Source of the DNA: Pyrenula massariospora
Lineage: Eukaryota; Ascomycota; Eurotiomycetes; Pyrenulales; Pyrenulaceae
DNA length: 64,000 bases
Reading direction: 5' to 3'
Assembly: GCA_021030905.1 (NCBI GenBank)
Contig: JAGFMI010000014.1
Coordinates: 372,001 to 436,000 of the forward strand
The notes beneath the pieces are model-generated. The model was given only the letters and a program-made list of their open reading frames with translations, ran no database searches and was not told where the DNA came from. Made by a program: the position numbers and the translations under genes. Shown here one piece after another: positions 46,454 to 58,754 of the stretch; the first letter of the stretch is position 1; every line of letters starts with the position of its first letter.

Positions 46454-47450
46454 AAATTCAGTATCAACGTCAGCGATGTGGCAGCAAGCTATGGCAAGAT
46501 TGTGAGAGCTAACAATGGCAATCGGAATTAGATTCGGTTTTCCACTCCCAGGTATTCTTATTATGGGCACAGTTTGAAGCAAGATCTATGGATGTCATTG
46601 CAAAAGTAGTTAGTTATCATGTGATGAGGATTTGGTCAATACATAGAGATGTACATCAATACAGGTTAATGAGCGAGCTCCTACCTGGCCCACTATAAAT
46701 CTAGTCACATCCAAGTCTTCTCACCTAAAAGCCAGACCAAGATATCAAAAAACATGGCAACATTTAGAATGCGAAATGCAAAGCTGGACGAAATCATTAT
46801 TCGTTGTCTCTAGAGATTCTCAATATCCTCGGGGCAAGAAATCGAGGGAATAGTGACCGGGGTTTCGGAGAGTTTTTCCAAAACAGGGATGCTAACGGTT
46901 CTGCGTTCTTTCTTTCCCAGAACCTGAAGTAGCAGAACCGTGACTTAGCTTCGTTCTTGGATCAGTCTTCGCCCGCGGAATGGCGATACTCGGTCTCCGC
47001 TATAAGCCGAGCAGCGACGCTGGCTGATTCAGCTGCTCATAATTGAAGGTCGAACGATCGTAGCACTGGCCGATTGGAAAATGGATAGACGGTCAGGATT
47101 GCGCGCGGTTTCCAAATTTCGCATAGCGTACTTTTTCCCTCAAGCACTAAACTCGATCGATATCCGCGCGGGCTGATCTACACCTACTATGATATGATCG
47201 GCTTCCTTCTTACACAACAGCTCCTATCTACAACCGTTCCACCGCTGATTCTCAGTAATTCCTTACAACTCGGTTTTCCTGAGTCTGTTAAGTCCATTTG
47301 GCAAGAGTAGAACCGCATCCGGACGGACGTTGTTAAAGTGACATCACTTGGTAATTATTGAAAAATGAAATTAAAATCAGAACAGCTGGACATTCAACTT
47401 CAAGTCAAATCGCACTGTTTTTCCCAGCGATTCAGAGCCACTATCTCACG
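46454..47450. other. Intergenic, upstream of the NmrA-like gene
   Basis: The first 80 bp stays open in the frame of the preceding gene, past its stop. Beyond that the sequence is AT-rich with stops in all frames. No flavin-domain motif could be found. Confidence 0.5.
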
Positions 47451-48539
47451 ATGGTCACAGTCGCGGTTGCTGGTGGTACTGGAAATGTTGGGAGAACTAT
47501 TGTGGAAGCATTGGAACACAGCCAAAAGCATAACGTAGTTGTGCTAACTCGTAAGGTGAAAGAAAATAGTATTCAAGAAGGATCCAACACTGACTGATAA
47601 CAGACAAACTATGGTAGCGATCCAGCCAGTCCTGAATTTGTCATCGACTATGGCGACGTTGAGCAAGTAAAAAATCTACTGGAATCCAAGAACGTTCACA
47701 CTGTCATTTCGACCATTGCCATCTTGAATGAAGCTACTGGTAAGTCGGAGCTTGATTTAGTGGCCGCAGCAGCCAAGTCATCCACAACCAAACGCTTCAT
47801 TGCAAGCAATTGGGGTGGGGTCATACCTTTAGACCAGTAAGCAGTCCATATCGAGGTCAGGCTCCACCATAATTTTGCTCATACTGCTATTTGATAGGTC
47901 GCTTCGAATTCCATTCCAAATATTCCGCATGAAGACTATTGAGACGCTCGAAAAGACTGACCTGGAATGGACTCAATTTCAGAATGGATACTTTCTCGAC
48001 TACTATGGCATGCCATACGTAGAGTCTAATCTCAAACCGTTGACATTTGTCTTGGACGTTGCCAATAAAGCCGCCTCTATCCCAGGAACTGGCAACGAGC
48101 AAATGACTTTTACTTACACCAAAGACTTGGCCAAGTTTGTTGTTGCGGCACTTGACTTGCCAAAATGGACGTATCCAATGGTCTGCTATAGTGACAAGAC
48201 TACGTGGAACAAGGCCGTCAAGCTAGCCGAGGGATACAGAGGTACGTTGGCCCTGTATGTCGTAATATATTCAAGCTAATGACTGAAGGGTCCGAATTTA
48301 ACATTGCCTATGATTCCATCGAAAAGCTTCGGAGTGGAGAGATCACGGAACTACCATCTCATGCTTCAGCCTATTCATTCATACCTAAGTCTGTACTCTA
48401 TGGCATCCAGTCCAAATTTGGATTGTACGTTGCATATGGAATGTTTGACTTTCCAGAAGAAGGATCTCTGAACGAACTTTTTCCGGATATCAAAACCACC
48501 ACTGTTGAAGAGATCATTGGTCATTGGAAAGGTAAATGA
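47451..48539 (+). CDS. NmrA-like / isoflavone-reductase-like NAD(P)-binding protein
   Basis: Four exons: 47451-47555, 47604-47836, 47898-48241 and 48289-48539, with introns of 48, 61 and 47 bp, total 933 nt in frame (310 residues). The N-terminus is a Rossmann fold with GGTGNVGR (residues 8-15), followed by the beta-2 Arg/Lys in VVVLTRK. Next come VISTIAI, AAAKSSTTKRFIASNWGG, the FQNGYFLDYYG segment and TYTKDLAKFVVAALDLP, all in the order seen in NmrA-like and phenylcoumaran/isoflavone reductase-type atypical SDRs. Members bind NAD(P) and act as redox sensors or small-molecule reductases; which one applies here cannot be told. It sits between a ferric-reductase-like gene and a Zn2Cys6 regulator, all on the plus strand. 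Confidence 0.88.
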
Positions 48540-49164
48540 AAGATGTTGTCTCTGATGACAATCATATTATAGAGTAAAAGCATCACATAATACACTGCTA
48601 GTAGCGTTCGGCTTCGGTAGAAGCGATATTCAAGTGCAGCTGTGGTGAATGCCGGAACTTGACGACGAGCGAAGGGTCATACAAAAATCAGGATCTGGCT
48701 AGTTCTAAGGCCGTAGCATAACTCACAGGCTCGGGCTCGGGCTATCTTAGTTAGTGTCAGCGATCTAGAGCCTGGAAGTGCATTGTCTTCATTTGGGAAC
48801 TTAAGGCAGTTGGGTTCCGTGCACCAGCCGCAACCTCTGATAGTTAGACATTGCACTAAGTCATGCTACATTGTCCCTTCAACGCCAAGATCGAAGATTT
48901 ATAATAACAACATTCATATCTTTCATCATTTACTTGACCTTTAGTATATCTTAGGAAAGACCATTCTGAAGATTTGCATAATCCTTATGTTGAGAAATAC
49001 AGCAAGAGCACGCGCATGCGCAGCACTTGCGCCCGTCACGCAACTGTCGAATTAGGCTAGTGGGGTCAAACTCTATGGTAAAAACCAGACCGTATACTTT
49101 AGTGGACAGTGGAATAATCAATCAATCACGTGTACATTCTTCAACACCTTATCACTTCTGCACC
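48540..49164. other. Intergenic, promoter of the Zn2Cys6 gene
   Basis: AT-rich. The frame opens at 49027, but the conserved protein starts at the ATG at 49165. A TCACGTG box lies at 49136-49142, 22 bp before that ATG. Confidence 0.5.
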
Positions 49165-50868
49165 ATGAAGACTTCTCATGGTTGTTGGACTTGTCGACTA
49201 AGACGTAAAAAATGCGACGAAAAGAAACCCATATGTAGCGCCTGCGCTACACTTGACATCAGATGTCATTACCAACAGGACAACAAGCCAGAATGGATGG
49301 ATGGCGGCCTTAAACAAGCAGAAGTATCTGAGCAAGTCAAACGCGAGATCAAAATGAAGGCTCGTCAACGCCGTGGAGAGCCTATTTTCCAAATCTCAAG
49401 CGAGTTTATGATAACTCCACCAAATCTACCCAAAGTTCCGGCTGACCCGATACTTCATCTTCGCGAAGCCACCACAACAAACCACACCGACATGATGGAG
49501 TCATCTTCTCAGGCATCTATGCTCTGGCTTCAAATGGGACTTCAACAAGAACATAATAACCGGGACGCTCATGAAAGCCGAGCATTTGAAGGGTCCGACG
49601 TTGTTTTCTCCTTATTCTACCTAGAAAAAGTGCTTCCTTTCTTGTTTCCATTTTACAACCCCTCTCTCCTTCAAGGCGGCAAAGCTTGGATCCTAGAAAT
49701 GATCATGAGACGGCCAGCCGTACGACAAGCCATTTTATGCCAGAGTTTCTATTTTTCCCTCGCCTGTGGAACAGATGTCGGTGATGCAAATTGGGAAGAA
49801 GTGCTTACACAGTCCAAGAGTGCCTTTTGGACACTGCGAGAATCACTAAAAATGATAAATAATCTAGACATTAGGAAAAATCTAGGTTGCACTGTCCGGG
49901 TCATAACAAGCATTATGCAGGTACACCGTTTCGAGATCACCATCTTGAGTTTCGAAAATTGGCAGACACACCTCGATGCTGTTGTGGGTCTTTTCAAACA
50001 GCTTCTCGATAGTGATTCAAGCTTCAACGCCACTATGAACCGCCTGGGTCCACCAAAAATCTTACCGGCACAAAATGCCCGACTTCTAAATGCGGAGCAA
50101 GCTGCATTTCGCTTCTCATCGACTCTGGTGATCTTCGATGATATTATTGCCAGTACGACGCTTCAGAAGCAACCCAAGCTATACAACCATCATCGTAGCC
50201 TTCTTTGTAACGACATCGAAGGTGTTGATCCACCTGTTAATATTGAAACCGTTTTTGGTGTCAAAGACTGGGTTTTGCTACAGGTCGGCGAGATTGCCAC
50301 TCTTGACGCATGGAAAATGGAACGTAGAAGAGCTGGGAATCTAGATGTCGTGAAGCTAGTCCATCGCGCCACAACTATCAAACAATCATTGATGTTTCAT
50401 CTAACAGAACTTGAGAACAAGCCAACAGATGAGATTGTCAGTTCGCTGGACATGTTCACACCCTCTGATCTCCGGCCAAGCCACAGATCTTTAATCACAA
50501 GGATCTGGGCACACGCAGCGCTCCTTTTTCTCTTCATCGTTACTTCTGGATGGCAACCTGCGAATGACGACGTTCGTTATCATGTCATTCGAGTTATAGA
50601 GCTTCTAAGTTACCAACATTTCCCCCCAGCATTGCTACGCACAGTGGCATGGCCATTTTGTGTGGCTGGCTGTCTCGCAGAGCCTGCTCAAGAAAATGAG
50701 TTCCGCCAAATGATACAAGGCCTGAAACCACCAAACCTCTTTGGAAAGATGCACAAGGCACTTGAGATTATAGAAAATGCATGGAAGGTTAGGAGGATAG
50801 GAGATGTTGCAACTCATGACCTAGCGGCGTGCTTCAGAAGTCTAGAAGATCCGGTGTTACTCGTCTAG
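49165..50868 (+). CDS. Zn2Cys6 fungal transcription factor
   Basis: An intronless 567-residue protein from the ATG at 49165. The binuclear zinc cluster lies at residues 7-34 with C-x2-C-x6-C-x6-C-x2-C-x6-C and the basic run RLRRKKCDEKK, which contacts DNA. The linker that follows is Lys/Arg-rich (KREIKMKARQRRG). Residues about 140-560 form the helical middle region of fungal-specific regulators (IRKNLGCTVRVITSIMQVHRF, LWQMGLQQEH-like and HAALLFLFIVTSGWQP segments). It is a nuclear activator or repressor and may control the neighbouring NmrA-like, ferric-reductase-like and SDR genes; that is inference from adjacency. An earlier in-frame ATG at 49027 would add 46 residues not typical of the family. 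Confidence 0.92.
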   Translation: MKTSHGCWTCRLRRKKCDEKKPICSACATLDIRCHYQQDNKPEWMDGGLKQAEVSEQVKREIKMKARQRRGEPIFQISSEFMITPPNLPKVPADPILHLREATTTNHTDMMESSSQASMLWLQMGLQQEHNNRDAHESRAFEGSDVVFSLFYLEKVLPFLFPFYNPSLLQGGKAWILEMIMRRPAVRQAILCQSFYFSLACGTDVGDANWEEVLTQSKSAFWTLRESLKMINNLDIRKNLGCTVRVITSIMQVHRFEITILSFENWQTHLDAVVGLFKQLLDSDSSFNATMNRLGPPKILPAQNARLLNAEQAAFRFSSTLVIFDDIIASTTLQKQPKLYNHHRSLLCNDIEGVDPPVNIETVFGVKDWVLLQVGEIATLDAWKMERRRAGNLDVVKLVHRATTIKQSLMFHLTELENKPTDEIVSSLDMFTPSDLRPSHRSLITRIWAHAALLFLFIVTSGWQPANDDVRYHVIRVIELLSYQHFPPALLRTVAWPFCVAGCLAEPAQENEFRQMIQGLKPPNLFGKMHKALEIIENAWKVRRIGDVATHDLAACFRSLEDPVLLV

Positions 50869-52224
50869 AGTAGGAGCGGTTTAGACAGCACATTGGTAAT
50901 TATCCCACAAGAGCAGTGCTCAATATCTGCAAGAATCTTCTCAGCCTTCCAACAGAGAGCATGGCACCAATCTATCATCCTGCCAGCACATGTGCCATAG
51001 GCAGAAAGGCGATTCGAAACAAACAGGTGTTGGATGTTTGGTATTCGAGATTTGCGGGCGGGTAAAACTAAACCGGTCCAAAAAGGGCCATCCTTCAGGG
51101 TCAGGCCCATGCCTATCTTGCACCACGCCTGGGCCCATCACGCTCGCTTTATGCCGCCTCTCCGTCCGCTGTGAGATTCATGAATGCTTCCAGCCAAAAT
51201 GGCACAACCAGGTTTACCTAGACCTGGACCAAGATTGCGATGATTGATGAGAAACTCCGGATTGACGAAAAGGCGCTCCATGAACGAGATACTCATGTGT
51301 ATTGGACATTGCCATGCCAGACTACTCGTCAATATAAACCGGACCTGCCTAACAATTGCCACCAAGAGCGGGTGAAGCCGAGGCTAAGGGTTCCTCGAAC
51401 TGGACTCCCTTGGCCATAAGCTCTCTAAAATCAATTGCTAATTAATTGTAGCTGTAGCTTGCTCGTAGTACTCGATGCAGTTCACCTTCAATCTTTTCCA
51501 AAATGTTGAGTTCAGTTGGGTTCTTCTCGACGAGATTGACTTGCCGTGTTCTGACTTTGGTTGATGTGAGAGGTATGATGTGGAGAAATAATCTAAAGCT
51601 CAATTCTGCAGCTCTATGGAAAGCTTCCATTGCGGCGGAGACATGCAATGACAAAAGTGTTGGAGAAAATCTTCGTTTGCTGTGGTGGATGTCTCCCATT
51701 CTAATCAATAAGCAGAGAAATTTCACGTTCCGAGAACAAATTTAAAACTAGGGTTTTGAACAGAGTACGATAAAAGCATTATGGAAAGGGTTTAAGGTTT
51801 GTAAGGCAGAAGGTGACACAGTAGAAGAGGCTGAGAACAATTATCGTGGTGGCCTTATACTGCCGCTGCAGAAACGTATTTGAACCCTAGAGATGTCGGA
51901 TAAAGCCATTTCTAGAAGTTTGTGGTTACCGCTATACGACGATTTCAGCAGCCGTTAGTTAGTGAGGTTAATTGAAAGGAGAAGGCGGAAGACATTGATT
52001 GAGAGTATAGGGCCTGGTGCACAAGTGGGCGGGGTTTATGGATTCAAGTCCCATGTAATTGATTTTGCAGAGCCGCCGAGCGCTCAAAAAGTCGCATAAT
52101 GTACATGTCATTGATGCCCTTTATCTGCCCATTCCTATGCGGATCAATGCCGTGTCTTCGTCACTTTTCGGGGTATATAATGCAATGCTTTACGCCTGAA
52201 ATGCCCTGTGCAACCTGCAAGCGA
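50869..52224. other. Intergenic, no supported gene
   Basis: About 1.35 kb. A minus-strand frame (51442-51726) faintly recalls the C-terminal part of aldo-keto reductases (IIPLTSTK) but has no start or upstream exon; I do not call it. The rest is AT-rich and stop-dense. Confidence 0.45.
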
Positions 52225-52786
52225 TCAACCACCCAATGTGGTGCCTCCGCTCTGTCGGGCAGCAGTAACCTGTTTGCGAAGCTCGAGAAAGAAATCCTTG
52301 CCGTTTGCCATGGTGTTCGCTTCATGTAACGTCAGCTAGGCCCAGAAAGAACGACAGAAAAGTGACCCACGCTTCGACGCCCAAGGTCCTCCACTATTTC
52401 TTGCCTTTGACGCGTCCGTGGAGTTTAGAGACGGTTTGTAGACAGCACCCTTTTTGGCTGCTCCTTTCTTTAATGCCTCTTCGACTTCTTGGGCATTGTA
52501 GCCATTGACCGGTGTATGCAGCTCTTGAGGTAGAGCGACGGGCGGACGAGCCGCCTTTTCTTGCGACTTCGGAGTCGGCCCGTCCTTAATGTGGCTCTGT
52601 GGTCGATTGTCACGTCGATCCTGCTGAGAGCTATTGCGGTCCTTGGGGCCAGTGTTTTGTCTCCGTGGTCCTGATCCACCTTTGCCTCCGCGCCAGCTAG
52701 GTTGGGGAGGATTGGTTAGCCTGGATATCTTGGGAGGGATATGAGAAAGGTTTCGAAACATACCGCTCCTCTCCGAGCCCGCTCAT
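52225..52786 (-). CDS. Small conserved fungal protein, unknown function
   Basis: Three exons: 52786-52764 (23 nt), 52696-52371 and 52319-52225, with introns of 67 and 51 bp, total 444 nt in frame (147 residues). The start is MSGLGEER followed by WRGGKGGSGPRR, a Gly/Arg-rich segment. A basic, polar and probably disordered centre follows, then ELHTPVNGYNAQEVEEALKKGA. The end, GGPWASKPNTMANGKDFFLELRKQ, is only seen when the last intron is spliced, and it reads as the most conserved part of the protein. I recall similar small proteins in other ascomycetes but cannot name a function. RNA binding is possible from the RG-rich start. It is divergent from NTO1, with a 458-bp gap. Confidence 0.75.
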
Positions 52787-53244
52787 CTTCGGCGATGATG
52801 CATGTACTGAGTTGTTGAAATCAGTCGATGTCCTGAGACGCTTAGCAAGCAGGAGGCCTCCTATTGTTTGTATCAAGCGTTGGGCATCGGCTTTAATCGC
52901 TTAATACCGCGGATAAGCTAGTACATTTTAGGCTTAGCGACAGTCGCGCGTTTCCGCAGGGGCACGGCCGACCACGACTTCAAGGTAAGGTTGAGTACCT
53001 CAAATGCGCCTATGAATGGATTTTCACGCAGACAACTCGGTCGCACCGAATCTTTGATACCATTGCAGATGCAGACACTCCAAGACGAACCTTTCCGTCC
53101 CGTGACTGTCTCTCGTTAGCAATCGGTGAGCCAAATGCTACCTCTCCACCTCCGACTCACGGACCGATACTGTCCTGCATTGCGACAGTAGGAATCACTC
53201 GCGGACACTCAGCGCATCTTCCGTGGTCCTCTAAAGATCTCTCA
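52787..53244. promoter_or_regulatory. Divergent promoter of the small protein and NTO1
   Basis: 458 bp between two divergent start codons. No coding frame recognised. The minus-strand frame 53157-53360 overlaps the NTO1 start and is a shadow. Confidence 0.4.
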
Positions 53245-56200
53245 ATGAGTGTGGCCCTACAACCGAGGATGGCGCCTACGAGACTGCGCCATTCTGAGAC
53301 GTTACGCCTGCGGACAGATTCGCACTCGATCAACCCCCCGCCCGTACTATTCGACTTCAAGGATGGTCAACCACCACTCAAGCGCGCAAGGTACATGCCT
53401 GGTGGTCGCGGAGGAGGAGGCAGACATGTCTACCCTGATGGAACAGAAATAATTTCTGCGCCTCCAATCACGACTGGCCCATCCCAGGCCAACGGGACAC
53501 CAAAGAAGAACATGAACAATGCTCAGAATCAGGATAGCTCAAGTCGAACAAGAACTCAGCAGAGAGAAAAGCGTCAAACCCAATCCAGGCCTTCTATTCG
53601 TCCGATTCCGCGGCAACAACCCAATCGGCGACCGAACCAGACGTCAGCCAGCGCTGTGGCTGCACATGGAGGCAATAACAATAATCCTCGAGAGGAACAA
53701 TCATACCAGTCGTACCACCCTGAATTTGACGTCGATCTAGGGATGTCGATACTCCCTGCCGACGAAGTGGACGGCATAGATCAAAATTCTCCTACCGAGC
53801 TCGATGGGGGGCTGGCTTTTGGAGATGTTGCACTAGCAACATTAGGACAGGCTAGTATACGATCAGCGAACAAAAAGAGAGGTCGCCCAAAAGCATGGCA
53901 ACGCTCAGAACTTAGCTCCTTGGGTAATCCTCTGGTGCCGAAACAGAAGCCTCCACCATACGGAGCAGATCCGCGCGAACGACTGGATCTGAATAAGCCA
54001 AGTTTTAATGTACAGGACCCTCTCAAAGAACTCCCAAGACAACGGTTGCTGTTGCCAGATCGTGAGGTTGGATATAGAGACCCATCAATCCCTGGTACAG
54101 ACGAGAATCAGGGATTCTCGCGTCTGAAGGAATTAAATCCCATCCTTCCAGAATCGGAGTTTAAAGTTGAGTACGATATGGATGAACAGGATCAGGCAGC
54201 ATTGAAGATATGGAATGAAAACCGAAAAGAGCAACGCTTGAAACCGGTCAGTGATACCCTTTTCGAGGTCATTGTTACCTTGATAGAGAATTACTGGTTC
54301 CACTTTGAGGCTTCGCTGCCCAAGCCTGCCCCAAAGACCCTAGCAACAACAAGACCACGTTCAAGCTCTGCAGCCGCTGTAAATGGCGAGGAACGCGATA
54401 ATGAGGATCGAGATGCCAACTGCTGCATCTGTGACATTGGAGAGGCAGGCAGTGAGAATCCTATCGTCTTTTGCGACGGATGCGATATCGCCGTGCATCA
54501 GTACTGCTATGGTGTCCAGCATATACCAGGAGGAGATTGGCTTTGCCGAAAGTGCTGGTTAGTAGGGCGGAACACTTCCGTGAACTGCGTCCTATGTCCC
54601 AACACAGACGGGGCCTTCAAAACCACCAGTGTACCGGGGAAATGGGCTCACGTGCTTTGTGCGCTCTGGGTTAGTGAAATCAGCATTGGCAACACCACAG
54701 TCATCGAGCCTATCAACGATGTTGAGAAACTACCGAGAGACCGCCTTAATCTTCAATGTTATATATGTCAGCAAAAGATGGGCGCGCCGGTACAGTGCCA
54801 GCAGATGGGCTGCTTTACAGCATTCCATATTACCTGCGCACGCCGCGCTGGGCTATACGCTACTCCGATGAGTTCCAATTCGGGCTCTGAGACCCTGGTG
54901 AGCGACAGCGACCAATTCAGAGGCTATTGTCACAAACATGGGTCGAAGACTTGGAGAGCTACCCACGACGTGGATGCGTCCTTCGCCGCCGCCAAAAAAT
55001 ATTATCGCGAAACAATGAAGAACGTCGATTGGAAGAACGTGCTATCATCAACTCCTCAAATTTCTGCTGCCAATAATCAAGCAATAGTAGTGCTAGGTGA
55101 TAACGAGCACGACAAGGCACCGCAATGTATTCCCAAAACGGCATACGGTGCTGATCATATCCCGAACATCCTGTTGAAAAAGATTGAGAATCATTGGGCC
55201 GTGACCAAATTTGGCCTAAAATTTGGCAATGAAGAACATGAGGATAATTTCGTCGGCGATTGCTGTGCGTATTGGACCTGCAAGCGTGAAGCTCGCGGAA
55301 ATGCGCCCCTGATCAGACGCCATAACACCTCCTTAGTCGAACAATTCCCGTCCCTAGAAGTCGCCAGAAGAGACTACGTCGCTATGGGAGCCGCCGGTCG
55401 ACCACAGCTAGAAGATCGGGTGGATTTCACATCTCTTGCTACTGGTAATCTAGATGCTCTGCGACGCCTTGGGTCATTTGTCAAAGATCGGGAAGCTTGT
55501 CTGGCCGAGGAAGCTGAACTGGAGAAGAAATTGAATATTGTTCTGCATCATCAACTTGCGGACATTCTCCAACCAGTCAGAGATACTTTAAGAAAGCTTT
55601 TCAGGCAAGTATTATCACTCACTTTACATATGGAAATTAATATCGTTCTAGGCAAGACAAGGATTGTAAAAACGAAGACCCCGCCGGTTTCTTGATCATC
55701 CGGAACGGCATTGACAGCATAACTGAAGCTGTCATGAATTTTGAAATCGACTCCGTCGAAAGCTACTGGACCAGGACTTTATCATTTCTCAGCAATGAGT
55801 TTCAAATCGATGCGAAAAGCGGACCCGACTTCCTCAAACACGTAGCAAATTTGCAAGATGTTTCTAGGCCCAAGAGAAGACTGGCAAAGAAAGTCGTTAG
55901 CAGCATGATTGCCCTTATCGAGATCGCTATACGCATGCAGCTAGACATATTTGCAAAGCCTTACGATCGCCTCAGTGATTCTGAGAGCTTTCAAGAGGCG
56001 TTCTCCCGCAGAATGTCTGTAGCTGATCCTACTGGAGCCGTTGTTCAGGACCGAGCCCTCTCGGAAGGTCATGATAATCAACCCGCTGCTATAAACCCAG
56101 ATATTGACGTTGAAATGATCGACGCCCCTGTCTCCAACGGATCGTTACAGAAGCATGACCAGGAAACGCATGATATTGACAAAGACTTTCTCGACGGTGA

Positions 56201-56675
56201 CTCTGTATTGCAACTCAACCAAGAACTTGCCGCTGATGCCGAGAAGATTATTCACACCAACACACCACCCGCATCCACTGACGGCGTTAAGAAAGATCCA
56301 GAGGTCAGCAATAGTAATAGTGTCGTGAAACCCGTTCTAGGACCTGACCCGCCAACACCACCATTGAGTATGCAAGGCAGAAATGTATACCGTATCGGCC
56401 ATGGCGGCATTCCCTGGTTTGCGCAGGCATTTGACCCCGATGGCCTCACCTTGCATGATGAAAGATGGACAGGCCGAGAGCTAGTCAGAGATATGAGTGA
56501 AGAGCTGAGCGAAATGGGCGACGATGAACTTCAAGATCTTGGGGGCGACAACTTTGCCGAAGACATTGGTGGTGGAGTTGAGGCAGCTAATTCTGTTTCG
56601 ACGAATGTTGTTAGCGAGTCTGCAGATCATAAGAAGGCGAATAAGGCTCGAAAAAGATATCGAGGGCTTAGATAG
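53245..56675 (+). CDS. NTO1: NuA3 histone acetyltransferase subunit Nto1 (PHD/BRPF-like)
   Basis: Two exons, 53245-55604 and 55652-56675, give 1127 residues. An AT-hook-like KKRGRPK lies near residue 210. An EPL1-type helix region covers about 285-350 (LKELNPILPESEFKVEYDMDEQD...). The first PHD finger starts at Cys393 (CCICDIGEAGSENPIVFCDGCDIAVHQYCYGV), then a zinc knuckle and an extended PHD finger follow to about residue 580 (WAHVLCALWV, CYICQQKMGAPVQC, AFHITCARRAG, YCHKHG). This PHD-knuckle-ePHD module defines the BRPF/Jade/Nto1 group. In yeast Nto1 scaffolds the Sas3 acetyltransferase on H3 tails. The C-terminus is acidic and disordered. The intron may be GC-AG (donor GCAAGT, acceptor TCTAG). 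A GT donor 4 bp further on, with the acceptor 14 bp further on, also keeps frame and would lose two residues. Confidence 0.92.
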
Positions 56676-58754
56676 TTGCATCCGGCTGGCCCTGGCGTTT
56701 TGGACCCCGCGTATGTGTTGTTTGTAACATATGTTTGGGACGTTTATTGGTAACATTGTGATATCGTTCCTGGTGTACATCTGCGATCACAGGATGCATT
56801 GCGGCGTGGTATGGTCAATCAAGTGGAGTCCCACACCGGTTGCTCAAGGTGTTTTGATCTTTTATGCTGGATTTATCTCTTTACTTCCTCTTAGTGTTCA
56901 TTATTGGTTGCTTAGAGACAAGTAAAATCCCATAACCCAGAATCTCATGTAGCCAAACACTCCTGACCCACGGTCCTCATCTATCCTTCGAGAGCTGCTC
57001 CGTATGTTAATCCGTCACACTTTTCCATGAGATAATATCCATACACCCTCCGTAAATTACAGATCGAATGTCTCCTTCAGCTGTCTCAAGCAATCTGTGG
57101 GATTTTGTCCTTCATGCCTAATGAGTCGCCATCCGCGTAGATCATGATCTTTGCCGCTTCCACCGACGCCTTTCTACAGATTTTGGCCGAGGCTGGAGGA
57201 TTTCTGGTTGGGATAGACAAAGTGCAAGTGAGGAAGGAGAATAACTATGCAAGCGTCTTGCAACTTCGACTGCGAGGTCCAAGGCAATTCCTGTGCATTA
57301 ATTTACTTGATCATCGAATGGCAAACGTAATCAAAAGGTACAAATACGCTTGGCAGAATCCAGATATTGTCAACGTCAAAAAGAACGACGGTACCCTCTA
57401 AGTGACGGTCCTCAGGGGCAGAAATATTGCTTGATAGAGGCATGACAGCAGATGGCTTTTGGCATCCGATAGGAGGTATGAGACATTTTTAAAAAGACAT
57501 TCAAATTGTTGTAAGCGATACCTTATTATTAGATGTGGCAAAGTGACGAATTCATTTTATAGTGATGAAAGAAAGAAGACCGGTGAGACTGTTAGAAGTC
57601 GGGTGTAGGAAACTTGGCAGGTCGCTACGGAGGCCGCAAGGTCGCAGTCGATATCACTCCTAAATATTGCCTCGCTAGATCCCTCCTTTCCTGCAGATGC
57701 AGCTAGTAGTGCCATCCAACATTTGCTGTGAACAATCTGCCTGTTAACGTTTGCCTTTCGCACATAGGGAACATGCACGATACTCGGACGCTTGGAGGCC
57801 TTCCGCAGGTGTGTTGAGATCATTGTTATTTTGATGACCCCCGTGTTGTTCCACTTAATGAATGGCATGTCTTGACCGGCCACTTCCGGAAGCATTCTGT
57901 TCATACACAATTCTGCGCTCGGCCGTACCATCCGTTTGCTTTATGGCAGGCATCCACACCACGTCTCAACGGGCTTTCAGCTTGCCGAGGATGCATATGA
58001 CGATGTCCAATGGATTTATTCACAAGGTGGCTGCAATGCTCTTCCATAGGAGAATCCTAGCCGGCACAGTCTGACTCTTACCTGTACTGTACGCGGTGTG
58101 GCTATGGACCTGGGTTCTTGACATTTCAGATTTAGCAAAATAATGTTTCCGTATGTTTCATGCGTTCTTCCACTAAGCCTATGATGTGAATTTTGTGAAT
58201 GTATTATTCGTTATCTTAGTGTAATTCAGTCATGCCTTCCAAAATTGACAAGCCATCAGTGCCGCAATGTACGCGCGATTCCATCATCCACGGTTTATTG
58301 TGGAATCACTGTATTGTTTAGGTGATAGGCGAGGTCCTACAGCCCTGGCTGGAAAGTAGTGTAAAATCAAAGGTGTTACCTAAGTTTTTAAGACTAGATA
58401 CGGAGATCTAGAAATACATAATCTAGAGCCCCCGACCCATGTGGTGGAGCAGAAGAGTCCTTGATATTGTGGGATCCTTCAACACCCAAAACATGTGTGG
58501 ATCATGGTCACGTGTTGCTGTCTGGCTTGGCGTCGAGCTCTTCCGTTTCCGGCTGCGTGCCTGTTTGGAATTTTTGTGCCATTCCTTTTGCGACTTTTGT
58601 TTCACAGGCACCCAGCTGCCAACATCAAAGCATCCGTCCTTCATCATCCTCCTTCAACAATCATCCGAGCCTTCCATTCTCAGGTTGCGACTTGGCATAA
58701 TTACGACCTCATTGCTTCCAGCTTCAGCCTCACCATCTGCCCCTTTTCTCTACC
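56676..58754. other. Intergenic, about 2 kb
   Basis: No supported gene. The frames 57144-57401 (plus) and 57557-57931 (minus) are short, without domains and without splice support. A TCACGTG box lies at 58508-58514, about 240 bp upstream of the RRM gene. Confidence 0.45.
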
